From contig BCIK01000011.1 in assembly GCA_039545295.1 (NCBI GenBank), forward strand, positions 186,001 through 250,000: DNA of 64,000 bases. The letters run 5' to 3'. The translations under genes were made by a program, and so were the position numbers. Below the pieces are notes generated by a model. That model worked only from the letters and a program-made list of their open reading frames with translations. It made no database searches and was not told the DNA's origin. Position 1 is the stretch's first letter; every line of letters begins with the position of its first letter. Positions 32,387-44,500 of the stretch are shown piece by piece. The DNA is from Udeniomyces pyricola (taxonomy: Eukaryota > Basidiomycota > Tremellomycetes > Cystofilobasidiales > Mrakiaceae).

Positions 32387-35300
32387 ATGGCCCCGACCGC
32401 TTCCTCCGCGAGCCGCAAGCGCAAAACTGTCGAGGTTGCTCCTCCCGCGCCCGCGCCCCAGCCTGTCGAGGCGCTCACCGGCGAGCTCGTGCTCGAGTCT
32501 GACGAGGAACTCCTCGAGGATGGCATGGCTCGAGATGACGAGGATGAGGATGGAGAGGAGCCGTTTCCGGAACTCGACCTGGGAAGCTCGGACGAGGAGG
32601 ACGAGCTTGAGGGGGATGGCAACGCAGCGGAGGACGACGACGTTGCGGACGACGAGGATGCTGACGACGACGACGACGATGCAGCCCTCTCAGACTCGGA
32701 CTCGGAAGGCTACAACTCTTCCGACATTGATGGCCTCTCTGACAATTCTACTCAACCGACATCGTACTCGTCTAGGCGATCGCGCTCCAAATCGCCACTA
32801 TCCAACTTCATCGCCGCCAACACGACCAAGCCCGACGAGCGAGACCCATCGATCCTTCTCCGACCCGAGGACCCCCTTGCGGGCAAGATGGTCGTCTCCG
32901 AGTTGACGGGCCGACCAAAGAGAGTTTACCCTGACATCGAGGCTGGTTATGGAAGTGAGAGTAGCACTGAAGACGTGAGTCCCGTCGCGAAACTAGGCTC
33001 GAGGACCGGTGGCTCTCTCGTTGGGGCTCGTTTGCCTTGATGGCTTCTCCCCCCGCCTTCGAAATTTGGTCGCTGAAGTCCGATGAGGTTTCCTTTCCTA
33101 CTTTCCCTTCTTTCTTTTCCTTCTGGCCCGCTTCTTTCGCTATCTCTTTCTGTATGTTATAGGCTCCTAACAGGGTGGGAGACATCCCAGACCATTGGTA
33201 CGATGACCTTCCCCACATTGGGTACGACGTCGACGGTAAAAAGGTTATGCGCCCCGCCCAAGGAGACGAGCTCGACAGGTTCCTTTCTACTGTTGAAGAT
33301 CCCGATAGCTGGTGAGTTTTCCACTCAACCGATCTCTCCTGCAACTTTGCCAGGCTATTCCTTCCCCTCCTTGATCCGTTGACCAACCCAAGACGAAACG
33401 TACTGACAAACACCTTCCATCCCAACCCACTAAAAATAACCCTTGCGATGATGTCGCTGTGTGTGTTCTCCAGGACGTCGGTTCCCGACAAACTCCTTCA
33501 ACAAAACACTGCCCTCACCGACGCCGAGCTCGACATCATCCGACGTCTCCAAAACGCCGAGAACCCAGATGAGAATTACGACCCGTACGCACCGACGGTC
33601 GAGTGGTTCACCTCGCACGAGGAGGTCATGCCTCTATCGTCGCGACCGGAACCCAAGAGTCGATTCGTGGCGTCCAAGTGGGAGCACAAAAAGGTGAGCG
33701 GTTTTTCTTCTTTAAGGATATTTCTCTTCTTTCATTTTGCCTCTGGTTGTTGGCATCTCGATCGGTGTCTTCTGGGGATTTCCCAATATTCAGTTCGGTT
33801 TTGTTTGGGGTTGGATTTCTCTGTTTTGGATCTTGACGCGCCCGATGTCTTACATGATGACTGACTCATAAACCTCTGTGGTTTCTTTTCCCTTTTTTTG
33901 TCTTGACGTCTCTTCTCTTGCTGCGATTTCGCTCTTGTTGTGTAAACCTTTCCTTGTATGGCTTCTGTTTCTTTTTTTTTCAGGTCATGAAAATCGTTCG
34001 CGCTATCCGTCAAGGCCGAATCGTGCCCAACAAGCCCGCGGCGACGAAGCCTCAATTCTACGCCATCTGGTCCAACGCCGATACCGAACGTGCCCCGCAT
34101 GCCATGCACATGCCCGCTCCCGCACCTCGCCTACCCGACGATTCCGAATCGTACAACCCACCAGCCGAGTACCTCCTCGATGCCGACGAGCAGAAAGCTT
34201 GGGAGGAGACCGAAAAGGGCGACCGTAAGAAGGACTTCATGCCTCAAAAGTTTAGTTCGCTCCGAGTCGTCCCGGCCTACAAGGAGCTCGTCCAAGAACG
34301 GTTCGAACGATGCCTCGATTTGTACTTGGCACCGAGGATGAGGCGAACGAAACTCAACATTGATCCCGAGAGCCTCGTGCCCAAGATGCCGAGTCCTAAG
34401 GAACTTCGACCGTTCCCGACGATGAGCGCTGTGCGATACGAGCACCCTGGTGGGGCGAGGGTTCGATGCATCAGTGTGGATCCGACGGGCATGTGGGTCG
34501 TCAGTGGAGCTGAAGATGGATCTGTGCGTGTCTGGGAGCTGGAGAATGGAAGGCTCGCTTGGAAGGCCGATGTGGCTAAGGGACCGGTTTTCAGCGTTGA
34601 ATGGTGCCCGGATAAGGAGGTCGCCCTCATTGCCGTCACTGTGTAAGTCTCAACATCAATATCAAGAACAACAACAACAAGAAATCTCAACTCCGAGGAC
34701 AGTGGCACTCGTTCTTGAGGCTATATGCCTTTAGAAACAGTGTGTTTCTTCCGCTCTCATGTCAGGTCGCTGACCAGGACATCATTGTTCTCTGTTTCGA
34801 CTTTTCCTATCTGCCTTTACTCGGACTTTCCTCTTTGTCATCAGTGAGAACAAGACGCTTCTCATCTCCCCTCTTCCTCTTCTCAACCCTCACGTCGCCC
34901 TTCACACGACCACTACTGCCCTCAAAGCCGTCACGGGTGCCTCGACGTCGGCCCCGACGAAGCCCTCGGACGTCACTTGGCAACGAGGCACCGAAGCCGA
35001 GCGAAACCGAGGCATCCTCGTCGTTATCGACGTTCCGGGAACGCCCAAGCAAATCACGTGGCATCGAAAGGGAGATTACTTTGCGACGGTCGCTACAGAT
35101 GGTACGTGCCTTTTGTCTAGGGTCTAGGAAGAGTGTGGTTTTGGTTGTTTTCTATCCTTGTAGCCTTAACATGGTTCTCATCATCATGTTTATTGTCTTT
35201 CTCCCCCAAAATCTCTTTGCTGTATTCGCTTCTTACCTCGCTTTCTCTGCTGGGCGATTCCATCTTTTTTTTTTTTTTGACTTCTTTTAGGCGCCAACAA

Positions 35301-36172
35301 GGCGGTCCTTATCCATCAACTCTCCAAGCACCAGACCCAGTCCCCGTTCAAGAAGACCAAGGGTCAGGTCCAGAAAGTCGCGTTCCACCCGTCGAAACCT
35401 CACTTCTTCGTAGTCGTACGTCCTTAGTCCCTCCTTTGTTTTTGTTTTGTCTCCCTCTTTCTCTCTTTTCGTCCTCTCTTCAAGAACCGAGTCATTGATA
35501 TCCCATCCAACCTATATATATATTCATATTCGATCCTCTTCCTTTCCCCACTCCACCCTTTTCAACAGACTCAACGTTACATCAAACTGTATGACCTCGT
35601 CGCCCAAGCGCTCATCAAGACGCTCCAACCCGGTCTCAAGTGGCTCTCGTCGATCGACATCCATCCGATGGGAGATAACTTGATCGTCGGATCGTACGAT
35701 AAGAAGTTGTGTTGGTTCGACCTCGATTTGTCGTCGAAGCCGTATAAGACGCTTCGGTAAGTTTGAACGTCTTTTTCTCTTTTTTTTTCTATATGAGCCT
35801 TTTTTGTTTTCTTCTTCTTTTTTTTTTCCGGTTGCTCACGTAATGTCTTGTGTCACTTGATCCTTCTTCCCTTCCCTCCTTGGGTTTTTTTTCCGTTCCT
35901 ATCTCAGTTACCAAACGCGAGCCATCCGATCTGTCCACTACCACCGAACGTACCCCCTCTTCGCTTCCTGTTCCGACGACGGCACCATCAACATCTTCCA
36001 CGGCACCGTCTACTCCGATCTCATGATGAATCCCCTCATCGTCCCTCTCAAAGTGCTCAGGGGACATAACATCAAGTCTGGGTTGGGAGTGTTGGATGTG
36101 AAGTGGCATCCGACGTTGCCGTGGTTGGTGAGTGCGGGAGCGGATGGAGAGGCGAGGTTGTGGGCGCCGTAA
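32387..36172 (+). CDS. ERB1: Ribosome biogenesis protein Erb1/BOP1
   Basis: Eight exons: 32387-32974, 33163-33311, 33474-33693, 33984-34642, 34845-35101, 35291-35415, 35569-35756 and 35908-36172, giving 816 residues. The first 150 residues are very acidic, which is usual for the family. The BOP1 N-terminal domain follows, with [54 protein letters not shown] and [11 protein letters not shown]. The C-terminal seven-blade WD40 domain has [92 protein letters not shown] and [18 protein letters not shown]. Erb1 forms the PeBoW complex with Ytm1 and Nop7 in the nucleolus and is needed for 27S pre-rRNA processing and 60S subunit assembly. All exon phases close; the model is complete from start to stop. 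Confidence 0.95.
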
Positions 36173-37157
36173 AAAAATGGGGGGGGGGTTTGTTCCGTTT
36201 TGGGTTGGGTGGGGATGGAGGAGAGGGTGGTGTGATTTGATTGTTTGAGGGAAAGGAGACAGGGAGGGAGGGATGGACGGTTAAGGGGTGCGAGGTCATA
36301 CGTGGCCTGAGTTGGTAGATGGTCAGATCAGAGAGAATCAGAGGACGAATTGAGGGAGAGAGTGAAAGTGTGTGTGTGGAGTGTGTGTAGAAGAGAAGGG
36401 GTGGGGTTCTTGATATCTTTGCTTTTCTTTTCTTTTTCTTTCTTTTTCTTTTTTTCCCTTATGTGTGTGTGGCTTCTTTTCTTCTTCTTTCTTTCTCTAT
36501 TTGCTCTTGATTTCCCACAACTTTTCCCTCGTGTTTCTTGCACACACACACACACTCTCTCTCTTTTCTTTTGCATGCAAGCCTTCCATTTCCCTCTTCT
36601 TCTTTTTTTTTTCGCTTCAACCTCGTGTGGAGCTTCCTACAACTAGCTTTTTGGCTTTATTCCCTTTGAAAAACCCAACAAAAAAAAATCCAGAAATTCC
36701 TATGATCAATTCTCAAACGAACGACCAGTGACAATAACAGCATTTAAAAAAAAAAAAAACAGACTGGCCAAGCGGTCTGGTCTCCTTGTCTTTGCAGGGA
36801 CGGGATGGAGTGGTTCGACAGCGAAGCGAGATATCAACGTTCAACATTGGTGCCGTTCTCAAAATGAAATTTGCTTAAAAGGAAAAACATCTGGATGCAA
36901 AGACGAAAAGGACAAGGACGATGAAATCGATATGAGAATACCGATGACGCCTGTCTGCCGATGGACATTCGATCGGATAGACCAACTCGATCTCGCCGCC
37001 GCCTCTCGGAAGATAAAGGCGGAAAGGACGACGTCCAATCGGTTGGCTTCACTTGACCATCACCATATTCACCTCTCTCTCTCCCCTTGTCCCACCGTAC
37101 CCTGTCATCACCACCTAACACTTCATCACCATACCCTCTCTCACGCGTACCCTTCTC
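36173..37157. other. Intergenic region, ERB1 / PDX3
   Basis: Nearly 1 kb with G runs just after the ERB1 stop, then T-rich blocks (36415-36475, 36600-36612) and a (CA)n run at 36540-36555 followed by CT. A short stretch near 36764-36790 resembles a tRNA D-arm but does not extend into a tRNA. No gene is recognisable. Confidence 0.5.
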
Positions 37158-38620
37158 ATGTCCGGTATCACTCACGCTACCTCTGGCAGCAGCAGCATCA
37201 GCAGCGGTGGGACCGCTCTCAAAATCACCTCGCACAACCAATACAAAACCCCTCGTCTCCTCCCTTCGAACCTCTCGCCCTCCCCCCTCGATCAATTCCA
37301 CAAGTGGATGGCCTCCGCTATGGACCCCATCAAGGCGGGTGAACCAGAGGGAACACCAACCGTTCAGGAACCGGAAGCGATGGTGTTGGGAACGGCAACA
37401 AAGGAAGGAAAAGTTAGCTCGAGAGTCGTCTTGTTGAAAGGTTAGTTGTTGGTTTGGGTCGGGTCCGGGTCTCTTGGGAGCTTTGTGGTATGAGTCGAAG
37501 ACCAAAGGATAAGGGATCTCTGGTTTATTTTACTCTTCGGAGATGGGTATGGGTGGAACGGTATTTTGGGCCTTGGGAAGGCTGGCTTGTCCCTTTTGCT
37601 GGCGAGGGATGACTCGTCGTGGGATACGCAGGAGGGCCTGGTGTGGATTCGGGGTTCCTTCCATCTTCGGTCGAGCCCGTCGCCTCGTCAATCCATCATC
37701 CATCGTCATCAGACTTGTTCTCTCTATCTACACTATCCGAGTCATCTCATCCTCATCATATCGTACATCATGCATCGTCGAATTGTCGCTTGTTCTTGTC
37801 ATGTTTGCTTTTTTTTTTTAATTCTTTTTTGATTCTTTTCTTCTTGACACGGGTGTGATGGGGGGGTTACTTCATACTGATACATCCATCCATTCCCGGA
37901 TCATTTTTCTTGTCACACGCATCTTACACAACTTGCCTCCTCCCGTCTTCCCTTCCTTTTTCCCTCGCACTCGTTTCATGTCCTTTAGAGCTCGACGCGA
38001 CCGGCTTCCTCTTCTTCACCAACTACACCTCTCGTAAATCGCACGAACTCGACTCGAACCCATACTGTTCCCTCACGTTTTACTGGCGTGAAGTCTCCCG
38101 CTCCATCCGCGTCTCGGGCCGAGCGAGCAAGTTACCGTTCGAGCATTCAAAGGCGTACTTTGAGAGTCGACCGAGGGGAAGTAAGTTGGGCGCCTACGCG
38201 AGTAAGCAGAGTTCGGTGATTGGGGAAGAGACGTTGGAGGAGAGGATGAAGGGGGTGGAAGAGACGTTTGGGAAGGAAGACCAAGGTGGGAAGGAGGTTG
38301 AATGTCCAGAGTTTTGGGGCGGTTGGAGAGTCGTTCCAGAGTGAGTTGAAGAAATTTCTGATATATCAACAACAAAAAACTCCCTTAGATGGACTGCTTT
38401 CATTTGAGTCTGACGCAACTCCTTTTCGTCTCTTTGATTCTCCCCCTCCTTTCTCTCTCCCCCCCCCCCCTTCCTCCTCACTCTTCCACCTTTCCTCTGT
38501 AGCGAGATCGAATTCTGGTCCGGTCAACCGTCGAGATTGCACGATCGGTTCCGGTACCTCCGTCTCGACGAGCCCGCGGCCGATGGAAGCGAATGGAAGG
38601 TCGATAGGCTCTCTCCTTAA
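37158..38620 (+). CDS. PDX3: Pyridoxamine 5'-phosphate oxidase
   Basis: Three exons: 37158-37440, 37989-38340 and 38503-38620, giving 250 residues, the usual length. Family motifs run in order: [33 protein letters not shown] (FMN phosphate contact), [54 protein letters not shown] and, at the end, [20 protein letters not shown], the C-terminal signature of the dimer and substrate site. The enzyme uses FMN and oxygen to make pyridoxal 5'-phosphate (vitamin B6 cofactor) from pyridoxine or pyridoxamine phosphate. The large first intron (548 bases) carries no extra conserved segment. A 30-residue Gly/Lys/Glu-rich insert sits before [11 protein letters not shown]. The start at 37158 is the only methionine that gives a sensible N-terminus; the first 25 residues are Ser-rich and not conserved. 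Confidence 0.93.
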
Positions 38621-39217
38621 AGGGTACGATAGAGGAGGAAGAAGAAAAAGGAAGAAATGAAGATGGATGGAGATTGGGTTTGGTTATGGAAGTGAATGGA
38701 GATCAAAAAGGCCTCGGACATGTATAACGTATCCTATGACCTATCTATCCATGATTCATGTCCCACATGTGCGTGTGGGTGGGTTGTTGGGCGGTCATGC
38801 CAGAGCTTCCATCGATCGATCGATATCACGTTTTATATATGTATGTGGACAGATGATTTCAAACAACGTGCTTGGACCATGGCGTCGTTTTGGAATTTAA
38901 CCGGGATACGTTTGTATCTAGTCTTTCCCCACTAGTTGGTGGACGTTAGAGCTCAGTTTGACTCTTAGATGTACCTCATCAAAACAAAACATTAAAAAGG
39001 TGGGGATGGGGGTGGAGGGAGAGGGGGGGGGGGGGAAGCAGTCATAGATGCTTTCGAAACCCCTCGATCCAATTATTATATCATATAAGAGATCCTGCTT
39101 TGTACACTCTAAACCATCTCTATAAAATGTATCCAATCTGATCTCTATCTCTCTTTCTTCTGCTTCTGTCTTTCTACTTCTTCTTTTCCCTTAGTTGGAA
39201 AGAAAGCTAATTTGATC
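38621..39217. other. Convergent intergenic region, PDX3 / LMW phosphatase
   Basis: About 600 bases with the 3' flanks of two convergent genes. It has a G run near 39026-39036 and a TATATAA-type stretch near 38834. No gene is recognisable. Confidence 0.5.
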
Positions 39218-40946
39218 TTAGTTTGCGTCTTTTCCCTCTCGACCAAAGACGTCATTGAGGAGTTCGTGGCTGTACCGAACGCATTGGATGTATGCGAGTT
39301 CGAACCCGTTGTCGCCACCGTAATAAGGGTCTGTCATCATAGAAGGGAGAGAAGAGAAAAAGAAGAAAAAAAAAAGAGAAAAAAAAAGTTTGGAGGTTAG
39401 AACGAGGAGAACCGGAGAAAAGCAAAAAGGAAGGTGTTTTATATATATATATATATATATTATTATATATTTTTTTGTCCGGACGTGTCTGTCCCGACTC
39501 TGTCTGTTTTTTTCTTTTTCTTTTTTTTTTGGCTAGTTTTTTTTTTTTTGGTGAGACAGACTTTGGAACGGACAAGATGGAAAAGGAGGCGAGCGACAGA
39601 AGGGGTTTTTTTTAGGCGTACCTTTGATGACTTTCTTGTCGCCCAAAGCAGAAAAGAGCATGACTGTTTATTTGTTTGTTTTGGAGAAGGACGAAAGAGG
39701 AGAAAGGGAAAGGAGGAGGGGTTGGGGGTTTGTAAAGAAGCGGATCAGCTCAGTTGGTATATCCAAGCGAAATATTACAGAGATACATCGGTTTAGTCTT
39801 GTCGTTGTATCAAGCCGCCTCAAAGAAGCAAGGCAAGCCTTCCTTTGTATCCTTTATCATTCCCTTCCACCTCGCTCTCCTCCCATCCCGTTCCAAAAGG
39901 ATTTCACGTCCTTAACCCATCATGGAAACGTACGTTGAGCTTTCGAGTCTTTTGGTCTCAACCTCTCGAGGTTCCTGAGGTTGTCCGAGTCCATAGCGAG
40001 GATGTAGTCGAACGTATCAAAGTCGGGTTGCTTGACTTGTCGGGCTCGGCTCGAGATGGGCACGGAATGCGCTTGACAAGTCGCGATCGTCCTAAAGAGA
40101 GGGAAGGAGCCAAGGATGGGAGTTAGGTTTTGTTGGAAAGATGATGATAAGGCGCAGGAGAAAAGGGAACGGGGTGGATCGGAAACCATCTAGTGGAATG
40201 TTGGTTCTTTATTTTTTTTTGGGGGGGGGGGGGAAGGGGAAGAGGAGTGTTTGAATGATATTCATCGAGGAGAACGTACCTCGGATCAGGCTTGTCCCCC
40301 ACATGGTACGCTCCCGTTCCTATTACCCGTAGAAAAAAAAGAAGAAGAATAAGAAAAAAGGAAGAAAAAACAAAACCTCATACCCAAGTCAGCATGAATG
40401 AGTCCAAACGTTCAACCTACCCAGTGATCGGACATTGTAGTCGACTTCAGAGGGCTCAACATGGCTGAGGAATGAGGATGGTGGGTTGGTGTTCTATGGG
40501 ACTCAACCGGCTGAATCGACTTGGACTTGAACTCCTCGCTTCTCAGCTTCGTCGGCAAAGACGGCTTCTGCCATGGCTAGTAGGAGTGAGATCGAGCAGA
40601 GACAAGGAAGAGAGAGGGAGAGGAGAATAGACGGAGAGATGGAATGTGAGTTTAGTCGAGGGCAGGTGGGATGGGTGTTTGGGTTAGTTGAAGTGGTCTG
40701 CAGGAGAGGTGCAGATATATATATATAAATATCATGTGTGTGTTTGTGAGTGTGTGTACGAGAGAGACACACGTGAGCGACAGATGTTTCTGGAGGAACG
40801 AAAAGGGAATAGAGGCGTGGCGTGGATCTCGTCAGGGTCTTGCTTGATGGCGTAGGTCGCAAAGGGAGAGGTGGTGGAGATGTGAGGCGTTTGAAGGCAA
40901 GGGGAACTTACCCGAGGCAAACAAAGAGGAATTTGGGAGCGGCCAT
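39218..40946 (-). CDS. LTP1: Low-molecular-weight protein tyrosine phosphatase
   Basis: Seven exons on the minus strand: 40946-40912, 40789-40773, 40576-40508, 40319-40280, 40091-39934, 39663-39622 and 39330-39218. They give 157 residues, the standard length for this family. The phosphate-binding loop reads VCLGNICRSPMAEAVF, a CX5R motif with catalytic cysteine and arginine. Downstream are VDSAGTGAYHVGDKPDPRT, DFDTFDYILAMDSDNLRNL, the general-acid aspartate and tyrosine pair in DPYYGGDNGFELAYIQCVR, and a short C-terminus. The enzyme removes phosphate from tyrosine in cytosolic proteins and also hydrolyses small aryl phosphates in vitro. The catalytic loop is spread over three exons of 35, 17 and 69 bases, so mis-splicing of any would destroy activity. 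Introns hold CA/GT and TA repeats. Shares a divergent spacer with the SAP-domain gene. Confidence 0.93.
39441..39467. repeat. TA microsatellite in an intron of the LMW phosphatase gene
   Basis: An (AT)n run of about 25 bases lies in the intron between exons 6 and 7 (39331-39621), flanked by A-rich and T-rich tracts. Nothing suggests function. Confidence 0.8.
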
Positions 40947-40947
40947 A

Positions 40948-40980
40948 ATGGATGAATGGATGGATGGATAGATGGATAGA
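40948..40980. repeat. GGAT/GATA tetranucleotide repeat
   Basis: An imperfect run of GGAT and AGAT units starts right at the phosphatase start codon and extends into its 5' leader. On the gene's own strand it reads as CATC and TATC units. Confidence 0.75.
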
Positions 40981-41410
40981 CGGGAGGAAGGATGGTCGAA
41001 GGAGTGATAAGTTGAATTCGAGTCAGTTCGAGGGCGGAATTTCTCGTTTGATCGCTTTACTCCGGATGACCAGAACGCGCGCTCGAGCGCGCAATCTCCT
41101 CCATGATGGAGTTAACAGGAGCCTTGTTTGTGAGCGGATGTGATGGATGGCTATCAGTGGCATCGTGTGCTGGTGGAGAGGATTCTTGGAGCAGCAGAGG
41201 TATAGCTTTGATTGTACGTATACATGTATGCAAGTGAGGTCATGAGTTGGGTGACATCATCGATCATCATCACGACACGTACGCATCATCACGCACGTCC
41301 GCATTTGCGAGTTGAAGCAGTCTCGTCTTGTCTGACCACCGAGCGGCTCATGCATGACGCCGCCCATTTCTTCGACGCGTTGTTTTCCCAAACCGCGACC
41401 TGCCCTTCCC

Positions 41411-41482
41411 ATCCACCCACTCGTCCACATCCATCCACCCACTCATCCACACACACTTCCGCTCATCCACACACTACCACTC
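41411..41482. repeat. CA/CC-rich imperfect tandem repeat (CATCCACC type)
   Basis: Several imperfect copies of CATCCACCCACT and TCATCCACACAC lie in the 5' leader just before the SAP-domain gene. The unit differs from the pure CT leaders of other genes in the window. Confidence 0.7.
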
Positions 41483-41504
41483 CTCAACCCCCTCTTCAAC
41501 CGTC

Positions 41505-44500
41505 ATGCTCGGCATCTTGACGCGAAACGAGCTCGCCGACATGAAGCGTCCTGACCTTCAGAAGCTCGTCAAGGTTCGTTCCGCCCTTTTGTCTCGCGTT
41601 CCACCTCGCTCACTCCATCGACTCTGCCCCACCCTGGATCGTGCCATCCGCCTCATGTTATCGAGGAAAGGGAAAACGTTCCTCTGCGTGTGACTTATTT
41701 TGATCACTTCAAGATACCTACGGTCAGATCACCACGATCAACGTCGCCATCAGGCTCGACGCGCGTACCCCGTTGATTTCTTTTTCGACTCGCCAAACTA
41801 AATCGACCCGCGCGGCAGCTGGCGCAACTCCACCCATCCAGCTTGTCCTCAGTACCAACGTGCGAGAGATAACAAAGGAAATAATCCTAACCATATTCGC
41901 ACCCACATCTTCTGCTCCTCCTCGATCACCTATCAACCTCCAGGAGAACGGACTGCCGGGTGGTAGAGGCAGTAGAGAAGCCCTTATCGAGCTCCTCGCG
42001 GCGTACTTTGAACGTGCAGCGACCCAAGACTCACCCGACGAGCCTTCCATCCTTGTCGCCGAAGTGAGGGACCCACCTGTGGACTCAGCTCGGTAGGTAC
42101 GATCTGACGTGACAGATCGGATTGGACGGGCAGCTGCTAACGCCAGTCTGACCGTTGACGCGTGCCAATTATAGCTCAAACGCTCAGACTGGTACGCGAC
42201 GTCGCAAGGCAACTGCCCCACGTTCAGGGACCAATACCACCATAGTTGCCACCACTGTACCTACATCAAGAATAGCGGGTAAGCGAAAAGCCGCCGCATC
42301 TACCCCTGCCGTCGCCAGAGTCGCGCCCGCATTACGAGGCCGGAAGCGGACCGTCAAGGCAGAGGACCAGCCGGATTTTGTCCCTATAGACGAGCGTTAG
42401 TTCCTGGCCAGTCCAAACTATTTCTTTGCTAGTTGAACAGACAAGGAAAATCATGGAGGAGAAAGAAAGCTTACCTTGTTTGCATGTATGATACAAATTG
42501 CTCCCAGCCAAAGCCCCCACTCCGCCACTTGCTCCTCCAAATCGAAGCGATAGGGCCCACCGTCCTTCGAGCGTCGAGTCCAACGGATCTTCTTGTCTCA
42601 TCATGGTGCCTTCAGATGAAACCCCTATCATTCGACACGTTGAACCGAGCATCGACCTCGCGGACGAAACCATGACGTTGATGTCCCCTCCCAAGAAGCT
42701 CCCCCCTGCATCCTCACCGCCATCAGACGGACTCGACACCATCCGTGCTACTAGTAGAAGCATACACTCCTCAACTCCAACCACTGCTACCCTCACCCGG
42801 ACTCCCATCACCGTAGCGGATCCTCCCTCTGCTGAGATTCCAGTCGTCTCCCAGCAAACATTTGAAGCTCTGCGACAGATGTGCATGGACCAGATCCTTA
42901 CCCAGGCCCAAGCGCTGCCGACGCGAGAAGAATGGACGCAATTCTTGCAAGACCAAGCGGAATGGAGGGAGAAACAGGCTCTGGAGTGGGTTCGAAAGGA
43001 GGAGGTGGAGATGATGATAGAGCGACGCGTCAAAGAGAGGATGACCGAGTTTGCGGATCGGCTGGTTGCGTTGGAGAAAGCTCGGTGAGTTTAGGTCGAC
43101 CGGGATCAGCCTTGCGATGTCGTTTCTAACGTTTCTTTTGTGCTTGTCGAACGATGATATGTCCCCGTAATGATGATGATGCTGATCACGATTGCACCTC
43201 TATGCTTTCTTTTATTGGCTCTTGCTTTTTCTTCGTTATCTTCTTCTTCTTCATCTTCATCTTCTCCACAGGGACACCCCTCAACTCCTGCCATCTCCTC
43301 ACTTACCCTCGACATCCCGAGCAGCTGATGGTCCTCTAATATCGTCCCGCTCAACTTCTCTCACCAAACATTCGAGATCAATGACCTCTTCTTCCAACGA
43401 CTCTCATTCGTCATACCACCCGCCTTACCCCCATCACGCTTCGTCTGGCGTCTCGTTTGCTATCCCTGCTGCTCCTATGGGGTCCCATCCGCTCTCTCAG
43501 GGATTCGGGCTTGGTTTGGGATCCTTGTCGAACGAGACGTCGGAAGGGTTGATTGCCTCGTCATCGGCCTCGTCATCGACATCTGCTCGAATCGCGGCAC
43601 CGTCGGCGGAGCCCCAAAACGCTGGCAGTGTATCTTTGCACCCTCAGTCCTCGTCGTCGACGCTGATGACTGCCCCTGAGATGAGCTACCAATCGCTTGG
43701 ACTGGGTCAGAGCAGTCGAAAACGTGCCCGAGTGTTGTCGAAGCGCATCTTTAGCGGTCAAAGCGAGGTCGATGCGGGTATGGTCGAAGGCATCTTGGGA
43801 GACACCTCGGGATGGGGAGATGAGGAAGAAGAGCAGGAGGAGGTCGAACAAGAGAGAGATGAGGTCACGTTCGATCAGCATGAGCAGAGTCCATTTGCCA
43901 TGGATAGCGAGGACAAAAAGCTAGGGCCGAGGATTTCGGGTCGACGTCTTTCCAAATCGACAACGTCATATACTGCTCCCCAAGAGGCCTTGAATTTTAT
44001 CGCTGTCGCGTCTTTGAACGCTGATCAAATCGACACGTCGACGACTCCACCTTCTCACTCGTCTCTCTCGGATCATGTCACTCAGGGTACGACTCCAGCC
44101 GTGCCTGTTCCAGTGACCAACCCATCTCTTCTTCTCCCCGATGCCCATACTTCGACCACTTCTTCCACTTCCACTTCCTCGCGTCAAGCCTCTGACAAGG
44201 AGTCTCGGGACCCATCCTCCTCAAGGTCAACTTCATCGCAACGTTTGGCTTCTCAACCACGAGAACCCAAGTCGTTGGCCGGACTGAGTCAGCCTAGTCC
44301 CAGACCGCGTCGGACGACTGTCGCTGCTTCGCCTGCTACTGCTCGATTCGGAAGTCCTCGTAAAATGCCCACCTCAAGAAAGGGCAAAGAAAAGGAGACG
44401 ACCGTGGTCTCGATGGATGGGGGCGAAGGTGGAGAAGGTGATGATGAGATCACCATGACGACTCCTCGGAGGAGTTTTCAAAGTGGGGTGACCGCTACTC

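Larger units (their letters stand above)
40947..41504. promoter_or_regulatory. Divergent intergenic region, LMW phosphatase / SAP protein
   Basis: About 560 bases hold both upstream regions. A GGAT-type tetranucleotide repeat lies next to the phosphatase start (40948-40980), and CATCCAC-type repeats lie next to the SAP-protein start (41411-41482). The promoter role is inferred from orientation. Confidence 0.45.

Noticed and set aside
32100..32906. Open frame of 268 codons overlapping ERB1
   Set aside because: It is an out-of-phase shadow of the acidic first exon of ERB1, with simple repeated Thr/Arg/Met composition.
32808..33491. Antisense frame of 227 codons opposite ERB1
   Set aside because: No family features; it spans ERB1 exons and introns and has the composition of a reverse-strand shadow.
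36764..36835. Possible tRNA gene (TGGCCAAGCGGTCTGG resembles a D-arm)
   Set aside because: No matching acceptor stem, anticodon arm or proper T-arm could be folded downstream; the GGTTCGA-like stretch does not pair.
39740..39790. A-box-like GATCAGCTCAGTTGGT resembling a tRNA promoter
   Set aside because: It lies in an intron of the phosphatase gene and lacks a B box or any cloverleaf.
42332..43033. Antisense frame of 233 codons opposite the SAP-domain gene
   Set aside because: No recognisable domain; the plus-strand exon has consistent phase with the SAP exon chain.
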